A DNA stretch of 64,000 nt, taken from Pseudomonadales bacterium (GTDB lineage Bacteria > Pseudomonadota > Gammaproteobacteria > Pseudomonadales > Pseudohongiellaceae). Below, piece by piece: positions 1 through 8,738 of this stretch. The stretch spans positions 763,001-827,000 of the forward strand of contig JACKOH010000001.1 of the NCBI GenBank assembly GCA_024234395.1, read 5' to 3'. Every line of letters begins with the position of its first letter. The stretch's first letter is position 1. The translations under genes and the position numbers were made by a program. The notes beneath the pieces were generated by a model that did not search any database, was not told the DNA's origin, and saw nothing but the letters and a program-made list of their open reading frames with translations.

Positions 1-1
1 C

Positions 2-625
2 ACTTCCCAGATCATTGATCCGCCCAATGGCAAATATCCGCCGCGTACCGAAGCTGGAACCGCGTTTATGCGAGGTCTGTCGGAGCGTCTTTTTGGCATC
101 CCTGATTCCTATACCGATCGCCTCCTCTCTGAAAGGTGCATTTCCTATGGTCTGCCTTATCTTGACCCCGGCTACAACAGTTACTGGCAGATCATCCAGT
201 CAGAAGACCATGTGGTGATAGCCCAGGAGATGATTCACGATACCCGCATCGTGAAATTGGTGGATCGGCCACCGCTGGATGAGAAGATCCGTATGTGGAA
301 CGGGGATTCCCGCGGCTACTGGGATGGTGATACTCTGGTTATCGAAACCGGGAATTTCGCCGACAACGACTACGAGCCCAAGGCTTCAGCAAAGACGTAT
401 ACCGAACGCCTGACCCGAATCAGTGACGATCAGTTACGCTATCGTATTACCTTCGATAACCCAGGGGCGTTCACCGCGCCGTATACCCGGGAGATTATCT
501 TTGATGGCACACCGGATCCTATTTATGAGTACGCCTGTCACGAGGGTAACTACAGTATCGTAAATATCCTGCGTGGTGCACGGGCCCAGGAACGGCGGGC
601 GGCTGGAGCTGAAGAAGAGGATTAG
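2..625 (+). CDS. Secreted protein of unknown function, C-terminal part (5' end outside window)
   Basis: The reading frame is open from base 2 with no start codon needed, so the gene begins before the window. The visible 207 residues align along their length with the C-terminal two thirds of the protein at 51003..52031. Both share an IIDPP motif, then DGR or NGK, an E-M-x-H-D-x-R-I-x-K stretch, a W-x-GDTL(I/V)-ET motif and YEYACHEGNY near the end. I know this pattern from uncharacterised secreted proteins of Gammaproteobacteria and Acidobacteria but cannot assign an activity. The C-terminus is acidic (AEEED). No downstream gene is close enough to form an operon. Confidence 0.85.
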   Translation, partial: TSQIIDPPNGKYPPRTEAGTAFMRGLSERLFGIPDSYTDRLLSERCISYGLPYLDPGYNSYWQIIQSEDHVVIAQEMIHDTRIVKLVDRPPLDEKIRMWNGDSRGYWDGDTLVIETGNFADNDYEPKASAKTYTERLTRISDDQLRYRITFDNPGAFTAPYTREIIFDGTPDPIYEYACHEGNYSIVNILRGARAQERRAAGAEEED

Positions 626-1386
626 CACGCTGGCATCATCCAAGACAGTCTATTCAGTCTGATAGAGTAGGGGTAGGTCTCTTTGTATTATTTGCCAGTT
701 GTTAATGCGGTGTCCGGCAGGCACTGAAGGGAGTCTGGCTGTTGAATTGCGGTGAATATTAAATCAGCGATTGCGTTTAGTTCTGATCCCATAAATATCT
801 TGCACTGTTACGGAAGTGGCAGTAGCAAGTCAGTCCCACTTCTCACTATCGAGGTGGTCTCGCCGGTAGGTAAGCAAACTTTCTTATGCTTCGCCGTTCA
901 CCACAGTCGCCCGGAAGGCAATTCACAGTACCAGACACACCTGTCTACTTTATGGAATGCGGAGTAATAATTCCTGGGCAGGCATGTGAAAGCCAGACCG
1001 GCGCACCTACTGTATTCTACGGTGTTTTCGATCTCCGGTCTGCCATGCATCCAATGTATGTTCAATTGTATGCGGGCCTGTCAAAGCGGTACCACACTAA
1101 GAATGACATCCAGTCGAAAAGGATTACACGTGGCCCTGCCAGCCACTTTTCATCGGTGAGCTGGCCAGAGCACCACCCTAAATATCGCCCCGGCGTCTAT
1201 CAGGCCGAGTGCCGGCTGGCCAGTGGTCTCTGGCAGATTTGCATTTCACTTCTGTTCCCCTGGCAACAATTAAATCGACCGCAGCCCGCAGGCGATTCGC
1301 ATAAACACTGTCCTCTAATTCTTCCACGGGATTTAAAGCCGCAGTCGACTTATACGACTTCACTCGTTCGATAACGTGGCGCAGAA
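626..1386. other. Intergenic stretch, no supported gene
   Basis: About 760 bases lie between two well supported genes. Several short open frames exist on both strands, but none has a ribosome binding site, a recognisable domain or a convincing composition. I see no RNA gene or repeat matching the other families of this window. Confidence 0.5.
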
Positions 1387-2112
1387 TTATGGCGTGGTTC
1401 CCAGTTCCTCGTTCAACGCCATTCGGAAATCGTCAATATTCTCACGCAGCTCGAGAATACGCTCCTTGATGGTCAGAATAAAGCCGAGCGTGCCGTAAAA
1501 CCGGTTCCTAAAAGTCCGATCGGTGCAAATATCCTGCATATCGTGAATCAAAGCGCCAGAAGGCATGCCAATATCCTGCGACAGATTCACGTCCACGCTG
1601 GGGTGGAAGACGACATGATAATCCCACATGGTTCGGAAGTTTGTCTGCAACTGCTCTTCCTCTTCGCGAACGCGGCTTTGATATTGATCGAACGCTGAAC
1701 GGAAGGGCGGTGTAAGTCGGCTCAGATATTCGTTTCGCCGCGCCAGTTCATCCATCGAAACCGACACAAAGGTCGGGGCGAAGTCGTTGGTCATGCGGCC
1801 GAGAAGATCAGCGACGAGGGCTCTTGATACCGGCGACGGGTCGCAGGCGTCGATCGCCGCCTGCGCTTCCGGGTAACCTCTCAGGTCCTCATCGATCGTG
1901 GCGGCAAGATCGTCAATCACCTGCACATTGAGCGATGCTTCGTCGCGAAGCCGCAAAAGCGCCTCCTCAAGTCCGGCTTTCAATCCACGGGCGTTGTTCC
2001 GTTCCTGCACCTGCAGGCCGACGAACACGCCCATGACGACGATGACGAAGTCTAGCGCGATGGCGGTCCAGTTCTGGGCCTTCACATGCTCGATGATGCG
2101 GCTAAGGATCAT
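1387..2112 (-). CDS. Small membrane-anchored protein, DUF6090-like architecture
   Basis: The chosen start gives 241 residues beginning MILSRIIEHVKAQNWTAIALD. A longer frame adds 30 residues, but those lack the family character. The N-terminus is a short amphipathic segment followed by one hydrophobic helix (about residues 18-37, with VIVVMGVFVGLQV). The rest is soluble and largely helical, with acidic and charged stretches. This plan (a short cytoplasmic N-terminus of the type xxWTAIxxDFxIVVxGVFxGxQV, then a periplasmic helical domain) is common in uncharacterised DUF6090-like proteins. I see no catalytic motif. It stands alone, with a repeat element just upstream. Confidence 0.75.
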   Translation of the reverse strand: MILSRIIEHVKAQNWTAIALDFVIVVMGVFVGLQVQERNNARGLKAGLEEALLRLRDEASLNVQVIDDLAATIDEDLRGYPEAQAAIDACDPSPVSRALVADLLGRMTNDFAPTFVSVSMDELARRNEYLSRLTPPFRSAFDQYQSRVREEEEQLQTNFRTMWDYHVVFHPSVDVNLSQDIGMPSGALIHDMQDICTDRTFRNRFYGTLGFILTIKERILELRENIDDFRMALNEELGTTP

Positions 2113-2252
2113 CGTATGCGCTCCAGTCCGGTTTAGAGAAAAAACAGAAGGTATCTCCGAAGCAGACTGTTGTCCAGTTTCGCTGAATATCTTTGAAGGC
2201 AAGCCCTGTTGATCTGAATATCATTCAGATAGTAGGTAGTAGTAGGCTAGTA

Positions 2253-2403
2253 GGGGACACTCACAAGTTAACAGCTTAATGTGCGTAGCATGGTAGGCAG
2301 CAGGCAAATTCGCAATGGGTCAAGAAGGGCCAAGGCCTGTGGAAAGTACTACTATCAACCTCCCCGATCCCGACAGTTAAGTTGTTAACTTCTGAGTGTC
2401 CCT
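2253..2403. repeat. MITE-like element, family I, copy 1
   Basis: An element of about 150 bp bounded by inverted repeats: GGGACACTCACAAGTTAACA at the left is mirrored by TTAACTTCTGAGTGTCCC at the right. The interior is shared with copies at 5132..5280 and 8354..8503, including the segments GTGCGTAGCAT and ATCAACCTCCCCGATCCC. It has no coding capacity, so it fits a non-autonomous transposable element or a REP-like structured repeat. Confidence 0.8.
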
Positions 2404-2434
2404 TGTTACTTCCGGTCTGGCCATCCCCTAACAA

Positions 2435-2797
2435 TCATCCTCCAACAAAAGACACCTCGCCACTTTCGACCACCTGCCCTAGCACGTTCACAGTTTCCCA
2501 GTAGGCTCGCAGGTCTGAAGCGATCAGAAACTTCACCGAATAGCCTCTATTCAGTTGCAAAAGGCAGAACACGCCATCGTTCTGGTTGAAAAAGCAACTC
2601 CCCGTTACTGGCAGGCTTGATCCATCAGAATAGTCAATAGCACCACTAATCGAAACAAATTCTGTGCCCAGATTGAAGTCCAGCGACAAGAATTCAAGAT
2701 TTTCAAACCGGGATATATCCCAAGTGCCGTTGAAATCAGATTGCGCCTGAAGATTTGAGCAGAACAGAATGGTGAGAGCGAGCGTGATTATCTTCAT
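2435..2797 (-). CDS. Small secreted protein, unknown function
   Basis: 120 residues starting MKIITLALTILFCSNLQAQ, a textbook signal peptide with cleavage after AQ. A frame four codons longer exists (MEELMKII), but its GGAGGAAT segment is the ribosome binding site of the inner ATG, which decides the start. The mature part is a short, beta-rich domain of about 100 residues beginning SDFNGTWDISRFENL, with two cysteines. The FNGTW opening resembles lipocalin-like small secreted domains, but I cannot assign a family with confidence. Confidence 0.65.
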   Translation of the reverse strand: MKIITLALTILFCSNLQAQSDFNGTWDISRFENLEFLSLDFNLGTEFVSISGAIDYSDGSSLPVTGSCFFNQNDGVFCLLQLNRGYSVKFLIASDLRAYWETVNVLGQVVESGEVSFVGG

Positions 2798-3065
2798 CAA
2801 TTCCTCCATTAAAATCGTCCCCGGATAGTATCACAACTGCTTCCTGGCAATTGCTCTCACGCCATTTGTTTCGCGGCGGTATATAGACGATAGAGAAAAT
2901 GTTTGATTCGGTGATGCTCCATTGGGGTTCTACCATTTCAAAGAATCGGTTTGGAAGCAGAAGATCGGGAGTTCCAAAGCCGTGCGGGGCCTCAGACTGC
3001 AACTGAAGGTTGATCCGGGCCGTCGAATTGTCATGACTATTCGGGTTTCCCCCTTCGACAAAGAC
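2736..3065 (-). pseudogene. Orphan coding-like fragment, unknown family
   Basis: An open frame without a good start follows a TAG. It reads VFVEGGNPNSHD, then GFGTPDLLLPNRFFEMVEPQW and SIVYIPPRNKWRESNCQEAVVILSGD, a composition that looks like real protein rather than random translation. It runs into the start region of the gene at 2435..2797. There is no plausible ATG with a ribosome site. It may be the remnant of a larger gene or a small gene using TTG at 3002. Family not recognised. Confidence 0.25.
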
Positions 3066-3103
3066 CTAAGGAGCAACTGATTTTTTTGGAATAGTTTAGA
3101 CCT

Positions 3104-3190
3104 TTGGACGAGTTCTCTGACGAGACGACTTACCTCTTTCTTAGGTCGGCCTGTAAAGGCAAGTCAACGAAGTCAGTGAACTCGTCTGAA
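3104..3190. repeat. MITE-like element, family III, copy A
   Basis: An element of about 87 bp with ends GACGAGTTCTCTGACGA and TCAGTGAACTCGTCTGAA, which are imperfect inverted repeats. The reverse complement of 40295..40382 aligns with it along its whole length, including the central GTCGGCCTGT. It is non-coding. Confidence 0.7.
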
Positions 3191-3273
3191 GACTCCACCG
3201 GTCCGGGCCTGTCGGGTGTAGCTGCGTTGTTGTTTCGCTTGGATAGGACTATGGTTATTCCTGCTTATGATGC

Positions 3274-3530
3274 CTAGTGTCCTGTCCGGTTAATTCGTTG
3301 TATTTCAGAGCCTGCATAAAGCGCTGTAGTGAGGCGCGATTGGTTGTATTTCCGAGGGTCGCAACGCTGCTACAGCGCTTTATGCAGGCTCCCGGAGGGC
3401 GTGCCAGCCAAGACCCCTGGCCGCGTTGCGCCTTTTGACAAGGGCTACGGCCATTGCCTGCAATGCGCGCCTTGCCAGAAACCTTGGCTGGCACGCTGAA
3501 ATACAACGAATTAACCGGACAGGACACTAG
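3274..3530. repeat. MITE-like element, family II, copy a (35-bp perfect terminal inverted repeats)
   Basis: A 257-bp element whose first 35 bases, starting CTAGTGTCCTGTCCGGTTAA, are the exact reverse complement of the last 35. Two further inverted pairs are nested inside: AGCCTGCATAAAGCGCTGTA, starting near 3311, is mirrored near 3370, and GCGTGCCAGCCAAG, near 3400, is mirrored near 3485. A shorter relative lies at 39940..40050. TA at the extreme ends and similarity to an IS630-type end at 6988 suggest mobilisation by an IS630/Tc1-type transposase; that is inference. Confidence 0.85.
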
Positions 3531-3618
3531 CAGCAGTGCCCGGCAGACTCCCGCTGAGCAATCTGATTATCAATCAGAGGCTGTTAAGAAAATTGGATCT
3601 AGACAAAATCTTTAATTG

Positions 3619-3759
3619 TTACTGATAAGGTACGCCAGCTCTAATAGAGGTCGGGAAAAAACGATCGAATAATTCCCTGTACATTTCCTCGCTGACACGA
3701 GTCTCAGAGTATTCGTAAGTCAGGGTAACGGGTCGGTTTTTTAGTTTGGTAACCAAACT
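3619..3759 (-). other. In-frame coding-like extension after the stop of the PEP-CTERM gene
   Basis: Directly after the TAG that ends the gene at 3760..4758, the same frame continues for 46 codons to a TAA. It reads protein-like sequence including RPVTLTYEYSETRVSEEM and YRELFDRFFPTSI. There is no start codon of its own. It may be the remnant of a neighbouring gene joined by deletion, or an original C-terminus cut by a nonsense mutation. No readthrough signal is visible. Confidence 0.2.
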
Positions 3760-4758
3760 CTAGTCGTCCGAAAGCTGGATACTAGACGGGTCTGGTCTAT
3801 ATGGATTGACTGGCTGATTGCGAATTTTGAAAAGTTTCGGCATCCTTCGGCCTGTATATATCGCTATACCAGTCAAAAGCAGCGGCAAACTCCCAGGGGC
3901 CGGTAAAGGGGCAGCACCTGTGTCACTTCCGGTGTCACCTACTGAAAGTGTGTCAATTGAAATTGAACGCAGGTAATTCCTGTCGGGGCAAATAGCTGCG
4001 CTGCCTCCGTAACAACCCAGACCGGTCAGAAGCAGAGTGTCACCACCGGAAAGATAGCCGTTCATCAGAAAGCGAATGTAATTAAAGCCACTTGCGCCCT
4101 CGATTCCATCCGAGTCCGGCCCGGTGCCAACAACGTCAAACAGCGTGTGTGTGGTTTCGCCTTGGAAAAAAGCGCTTCCCGGCGGAGGAGTCTGTCCGAG
4201 CGTGTCCTGTCCATTGATTGTTGCTCCGCCAGTGTCATCTATCACGGTAAAACTCGCAGTTGTACTCCTGGAAAAGACGGAGTCATCGTCGTTGCTATCG
4301 ATCAGGGTAAGGTCGAGAAATGTGTCCTTCTGCGTCGGTCCGGAGGTAACATTGGTGGGCATCCAGATATCGAGAGCATAGAAGACACTGAACTCACTGA
4401 GATTGTTCAGTTCATACTGAAAGAAAAGCCAGGGATCAGGGAAATAGGCAGCGAGGTAGCGTGCCTGCATGTACTCGTCGACACCAAAAAGATCCAGCCC
4501 TCCAAAAAATGCTCTGTTTACCAGTCTGACATCAGAGGTGGATTCTATTGCCCGGTCTTTTAGTTTTAGAAACGAGTTGGGAAGTTGAACATATTCAGAT
4601 TCAATCTGAAGCGCACCAGCCTGTTGAATGACGTCGATAATCGTGGCGTCGGGATCAATAGTGCCTGAATGTGCCGCTTCACTGAGCATGACGGTTGCAG
4701 AAATCAAGTATACAAAAAGAAATTTTCGATATTTCGTGAAGACTGTAAGTTCTGACAT
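3760..4758 (-). CDS. PEP-CTERM-like sorted exported protein
   Basis: 332 residues. An N-terminal hydrophobic segment at residues 12-30 (FLFVYLISATVMLSEAAHS) acts as a signal peptide. The middle is a beta-rich extracellular-type domain with paired cysteines near the end (GCYGGSAAICPD). Near the C-terminus, PLPAPGSLPLLLTGIAIYTG followed by RRM has the order expected of a PEP-CTERM/VPLPA signal: a proline-rich motif, a hydrophobic helix and a basic cluster. Such proteins are sorted by exosortase and usually accompany exopolysaccharide production. Unusually, 27 more residues follow the basic cluster, where such proteins normally stop. A GGTGG ribosome site precedes the ATG. No exosortase gene is in this window. 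Confidence 0.75.
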   Translation of the reverse strand: MSELTVFTKYRKFLFVYLISATVMLSEAAHSGTIDPDATIIDVIQQAGALQIESEYVQLPNSFLKLKDRAIESTSDVRLVNRAFFGGLDLFGVDEYMQARYLAAYFPDPWLFFQYELNNLSEFSVFYALDIWMPTNVTSGPTQKDTFLDLTLIDSNDDDSVFSRSTTASFTVIDDTGGATINGQDTLGQTPPPGSAFFQGETTHTLFDVVGTGPDSDGIEGASGFNYIRFLMNGYLSGGDTLLLTGLGCYGGSAAICPDRNYLRSISIDTLSVGDTGSDTGAAPLPAPGSLPLLLTGIAIYTGRRMPKLFKIRNQPVNPYRPDPSSIQLSDD

Positions 4759-4868
4759 CGACTGCCACCCAACTAACGGAGTAATAGTTCCAGGAACATA
4801 TCACGGTTCTGGAATACTTTCAAAAAAGACGCCCTATCTTTCCTTTATGCAACCACATTACAAACCTT

Positions 4869-5111
4869 GAGGACCCACCCAAGAAAAACCATAACACGAA
4901 ACCATTGGGCAAAGTGATACGAATCGACGAACGCGAAACCCGTGACCATCCGGATGAGATGCTTCAAGGAATCGTTGAAGAAACAAAGAGTGCAACACTG
5001 GACGTCGAGGCTGATGATCTCTGAAAAGCCCACCGTTTTGAACACTTGCTGGATCGAGTGGATTCCAGAGCCGGTATCTACAAGCAAAAACTCCACACCA
5101 AGGCTATATAG
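4869..5111 (+). pseudogene. IS256-family transposase, N-terminal remnant
   Basis: Translation reads KPLGKVIRIDERETRDHPDEM, then EETKSATLDVEADDL, a stop, and KAHRFEHLLDRVDSRAGIYKQ with KLHTKA. This matches the N-terminal region of IS256-type transposases, where a (E)ADRLC.A.RYER..DRVDTRAG.Y.RKL.TKAG segment is typical. There is an internal TGA, and the frame ends at TAG right where a family I repeat begins. Only about 80 of roughly 400 residues remain, so it is inactive. Confidence 0.65.
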
Positions 5112-5131
5112 TAGGGGACCCTCACATAGTA

Positions 5132-5280
5132 GGGGCACTCACAAGTTAACAACTTAATGTGCGTAGCATCGTAGGCTACTCGCAGTTTCGCAATGGGTCA
5201 AGAAGGGTCAATGCCTGTGGAAAGTACTAATATCAACCTCCCCGATCCCGGCAGTTAAGTTGTTAACTTGTGAGTGCCCC
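5132..5280. repeat. MITE-like element, family I, copy 2 (best preserved ends)
   Basis: A 149-bp element starting GGGGCACTCACAAGTTAACA and ending with its exact reverse complement; the perfect terminal match is about 26 bp. A partial duplicate of the left end (GGGGACCCTCACA) lies just outside at 5114. It abuts a truncated IS256 remnant on its left. Confidence 0.85.
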
Positions 5281-5552
5281 TTGTTACTTGTTTGACCAGG
5301 CTTGAAAATCAGATCGGGACACAAAAACGAAGCTGTCAGGGCAGGCCTCGGGCTGTATAGTGAAGGAACACGGATTCAGGAACCCAGTGCAAGGGTTATT
5401 TGGGTGGTTTGGTGGAAGGGCACAGTCAGTAGACTGTATTTCTTGTATTTCGATTCTTGAGCACATGGTCGCAGGTAAGCAATCAACATACAGAGTGAAT
5501 TCAGGATTGGCTATAACGTTTATCTTTCCAGCACTCGTTCTATCAAGGGGCG

Positions 5553-6902
5553 CTACTTGATCTTTGCTATTTTCAACGAGGCGCCACGGCCGATACCGTA
5601 GTAAGTCAGCCCATATTCACTGACGGTGGTTGGATCGTAAACATTTCGGCCATCGAACAGTACGCGATCGGTAAGTTCCCTGGCAAGATGCTCGAAATCG
5701 GCGGCGCGGAAGTGTTGCCATTCGGTACAGATGATGAGCGCATCGGCTCCCTGGATGGCACTATCACGGGTTCCAACCAGTTGCAGGTCGTCGCGTTGGC
5801 CGTATATCTGTTCGACCTCCTCCATGGCTTCCGGGTCGTAAGCCTGTATTCTGGCACCAGCTTTCCAGAGTGCTTCCATGATGACTCTGCTGGGAGCTTC
5901 GCGCATATCATTGGTTCCGGGCTTGAATGACAATCCCCAAAGCGCAAAAGTTTTCCCTGACAGATTGATTCCATAGTGATGTTGAATCAGTGAGACCAGG
6001 TGACTTTTCTGGCGCTCATTGACATCGTTCACTGCGTTGATTAATTGCAAGTTAATGCCAGACTCGGCAGCAGTTTGAGACAGGGCTTTTACATCTTTAG
6101 GGAAACAGGAGCCACCGTACCCGATACCGGGATAAATGAACTGGTAACCAATGCGTGGGTCCGAACCAATGCCTTGACGAACCTGCTCGATGTCGGCACC
6201 CAGATGTTCGGCAAGTTGTGAGATTTCATTCATAAAGCTGATCTTGGTAGCCAACATGGCATTTGCGGCATACTTGGTAAGTTCTGCTGCACGGATGTCC
6301 ATATAAATTGTTCTTTCTGAGCTGCGGTTAAAGGGAGCATACAGCTCATGGAGACGTTTGCGGACATGTTCCGAATCAGTCCCCACGATGATTCTGTCGG
6401 GCTTCATGAAATCACCAATAGCTGCGCCTTCTTTGAGGAACTCTGGATTGGATGCGACATGGAACACGAAATCCTTACCACGCTTTCCTAATGCGTGCTG
6501 AACAGTTTCTCGTATTTTTTCCGAGGTACCAACAGGGACAGTGGACTTGGTAACGATAATTTTGGTTTCCTGCATGAGTTCGCCGATACTGCTTGCGACG
6601 GCAAGTACATGTTGCAGGTCAGCAGAACCATCTTCCCCGGGTGGCGTGCCCACGGCTACGAATAGCAGTTCAGCGAAATCTATGGCCTCCTCTGCGTTAG
6701 AGGTGAAATGCAGTCGTTGTTGTTCCAAGTTCTCAGCAACCATACGGTCCAGTCCCGGTTCATAGATCGGGATTTGACCATTACAAAGCTTGTTAATTTT
6801 GACTTCATCAACGTCCATGCACATGACCTGATGACCGGTTTCAGCCAGGCAGGCACCGATGACCAGTCCGACGTAGCCGGTGCCAAACAGTGTGACTTTC
6901 AT
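5553..6902 (-). CDS. ugd: UDP-glucose 6-dehydrogenase
   Basis: 449 residues, full family length. It oxidises UDP-glucose to UDP-glucuronate with two NAD+ in the cytoplasm, supplying precursors for surface polysaccharides. The N-terminal Rossmann motif GTGYVGLV is at residues 7-14 and VAVGTPPGEDG near 82-92. The central helix with AAELTKYAANAMLATKISF is near 205-223, and the catalytic cysteine is in GIGYGGSCFPKD (Cys266). The C-terminal UDP-binding domain has the usual LWGLSFKPGTNDMREAPS segment. The start ATG is standard. It stands alone, with no polysaccharide cluster visible nearby, though PEP-CTERM-like proteins in the window would fit polysaccharide export elsewhere in the genome. Confidence 0.96.
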   Translation of the reverse strand: MKVTLFGTGYVGLVIGACLAETGHQVMCMDVDEVKINKLCNGQIPIYEPGLDRMVAENLEQQRLHFTSNAEEAIDFAELLFVAVGTPPGEDGSADLQHVLAVASSIGELMQETKIIVTKSTVPVGTSEKIRETVQHALGKRGKDFVFHVASNPEFLKEGAAIGDFMKPDRIIVGTDSEHVRKRLHELYAPFNRSSERTIYMDIRAAELTKYAANAMLATKISFMNEISQLAEHLGADIEQVRQGIGSDPRIGYQFIYPGIGYGGSCFPKDVKALSQTAAESGINLQLINAVNDVNERQKSHLVSLIQHHYGINLSGKTFALWGLSFKPGTNDMREAPSRVIMEALWKAGARIQAYDPEAMEEVEQIYGQRDDLQLVGTRDSAIQGADALIICTEWQHFRAADFEHLARELTDRVLFDGRNVYDPTTVSEYGLTYYGIGRGASLKIAKIK

Positions 6903-6987
6903 ATTTCAACATTCCTATAAAACTGTTACGCAGGCTCCCGGGTAGAAGCGATGCACCTTAAGCCGAGAGCAGACATGCTACGGTGTT

Positions 6988-7109
6988 CTAGTGTTCTGTC
7001 CGATTTAATAAATGAATAATTTAAGCCTAAATTGTCGTATGTTCATTCCACCAAAGAGGAACATACGATGGCGCGGTCCGCTGCTGTGTTGATTAGCGGC
7101 GAAAAATGA
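6988..7109 (+). mobile_element. IS630-like element, left-end fragment with truncated transposase start
   Basis: It begins CTAGTGTTCTGTCCGATTTA, close to the outer end of family II repeats (CTAGTGTCCTGTCCGGTTAA). An inverted pair CGTATGTTC/GAACATACG precedes an AGAGGA ribosome site and an ATG at 7068. The short frame reads MARSAAVLISGEK and stops at 7109, which resembles the first residues of IS630-type transposases (MARPAA...). Everything after is lost, replaced by an IS21-end element. Confidence 0.5.
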
Positions 7110-7117
7110 CCCGGGGG

Positions 7118-7239
7118 GGTGCAGTTAAATTTGAACCCGTAGATGCATCGCTATTGCGCAAAAATAGCGCTTCGTAGTGGGTCAAGTATTCGATACAAAA
7201 ACCGCTCAAAGTGGATCAATCCAGCACGCAAATCAACAC
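7118..7239. repeat. Paired IS21-type ends, copy E1 (degenerate)
   Basis: The left part, GCAGTTAAATTTGAACCC, and the right part, GTGGGTCAAGTATTCGATAC plus AGTGGATCAAT and GCAAATCAACAC, correspond to the two outer ends of the elements at 10046, 18162 and 23385. There is no coding sequence between. It lies just downstream of the decayed lipoprotein gene at 7287..8037. Confidence 0.6.
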
Positions 7240-7286
7240 GCCAAGGAATAATTTCAGTATTCTAGAATGGTATTTCTATCAAAAGG

Positions 7287-8037
7287 TCAATAGGAGGGAA
7301 ACCATGCGTCCACATAGGTAGCACTCACAAAGCTTTGCTCAAGCTTTGCAGGTATATAGTCGCTTTCCAAAGCTATCTCTATGAGTCGTTTTTCACAGGC
7401 CTCTCTTGTATCACCGCTTACAACTCTCGCATTCGAAGGAGTCCCTTCGTGGTCAATATCAACGGCAATCCAAACACCCGCCCCAATATCAATGCCCCTG
7501 CACGCGTTCGGAAATGCTTCAGATATCACTCTTTGAGGATCTGAATATTCCCAGCCGTAATCGTCTACATGGTATAACATACTTTGGTAGACTTTTATCG
7601 TGTTTGATTCATTTCGCTTTGTGAATACAACGGATAGGTTTGTCCACACTTCCCGACGACGTCCTTCGAACGAGGCCGGCTTGAACTTGAATCCACGGTT
7701 ATCTCGTGATGATCTGAAAAAGGTATTGAAGGGAGAAATTACTATACGACCGGCGCTTGTTACAGCCGTTTCATACGGTTCAAATATTTCCCTCTTTGAG
7801 GGATCTGAATAGAGGAATAATCTACCCGGCTCGCCATCTTTCGACACCCGCAAAGCTCCGCGAATGATTATAGTTCCTTCAATCCCGTTTTCAGGAAATA
7901 CAATAAGCCGGTAATAGTGTTTCCTCTATGTTTAAAAATTGGGCTGGCTCGGATTCGCGTGAAAGATTTATATCGTTAGTAGAACATGCAGTAGTTACGC
8001 ATAGGTACCCTAAAATAAAAACAGTCGAAAGCTTCAC
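7287..8037 (-). pseudogene. Lipoprotein with TonB-C-like C-terminus, frameshifted copy
   Basis: This is a close copy of the intact gene at 23542..24291, matching from the GTG start (8037) with its GGGGAG ribosome site to the stop. The start reads MKLSTVFILGYLCVTTACST, a lipoprotein signal with lipobox cysteine at residue 18. One extra base near 7905 (CAATAAGC here, CAATAGC in the other copy) shifts the frame after ...EETLLPA and gives a stop four codons later. The downstream 188 codons remain open and well conserved, so the lesion is recent. Without the shift the product would be about 250 residues. Confidence 0.85.
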
Positions 8038-8353
8038 TACTTTACTCCCCAAGTCTTTTCAGGTGCAGAGACATAAAGTGCATTCTGTATGCTTCCGATC
8101 TAACCGGACATGCTCTATTGTGTCAAGTCCAAGTTCTGGCGAGACTTTAATCAGTTGATTTACCGCGAATATTTCCTCAGTTATTGCAGGAAATAATACG
8201 GTCTGCCAGAGAAGGTGGCCGGGGTGCATGCGACCTGGTGAAGGTGGATGTAGCACTTAGGTGCTAGGGATAGCCTGATTGCCGATGGGAAACGGCTTAT
8301 TTCTCAAAGAATCTGACTGATATTGGGCTCATTGAGGCTCTCAGCGTGCCGCC

Positions 8354-8503
8354 TGCTCACCAAATTAACAGCTTAATGTGCGTAGCATGGTAAGCAGCAG
8401 GCAAATTCGCTATGGGGAAAGAAGGGCCAAGGCCTGGTGGATAGTACTAATATCAACCTCCCCGATCCCGACAGTTAAGTTGTTAACTTGTGAGTGATGT
8501 CCC
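8354..8503. repeat. MITE-like element, family I, copy 3
   Basis: It shares the interior of copies 1 and 2 (TTAACAGCTTAATGTGCGTA, ATCAACCTCCCCGATCCC) and ends GTTAACTTGTGAGTG. The left end is eroded (CTGCTCACCAAATTAACAGC). It is non-coding. It lies upstream of the bactofilin gene, separated from it by about 235 bases in which I see no further element. Confidence 0.75.
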
Positions 8504-8738
8504 GTGTTACTTGCAATCACGACTATTGGATGAGTCGAAGGCGCAAACCTACAGCATTTTTAAAAACAATCCTGGCTGTATTTTCTCCAAAAATGTAACA
8601 GCAAGTAACACCACTTCATTTTTAGTGTCGGACTTCCCTTACAGGAATAAAAATTGATCCAAAAAACTTGATCAAAAACCAGCGCTGTTGCTTTACGGCC
8701 GTTGGCAGCCGCTGTTAGCATTACCGCAATGACAAATC

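Noticed and set aside
886..1374. Open frame of 162 codons on the plus strand
   Set aside because: No ribosome site, no recognisable domain, composition looks like translated non-coding sequence, and it lies in a gap with competing short frames on both strands.
5360..5560. 66-codon frame after the family I element, ending inside the ugd gene
   Set aside because: It overlaps the 3' end of a certain gene on the other strand and shows no protein character.
2253..8503. CRISPR array
   Set aside because: The three family I copies are 3 kb apart, about 150 bp long and have inverted ends; no short direct repeats with regular spacers and no cas genes are present anywhere in the window.
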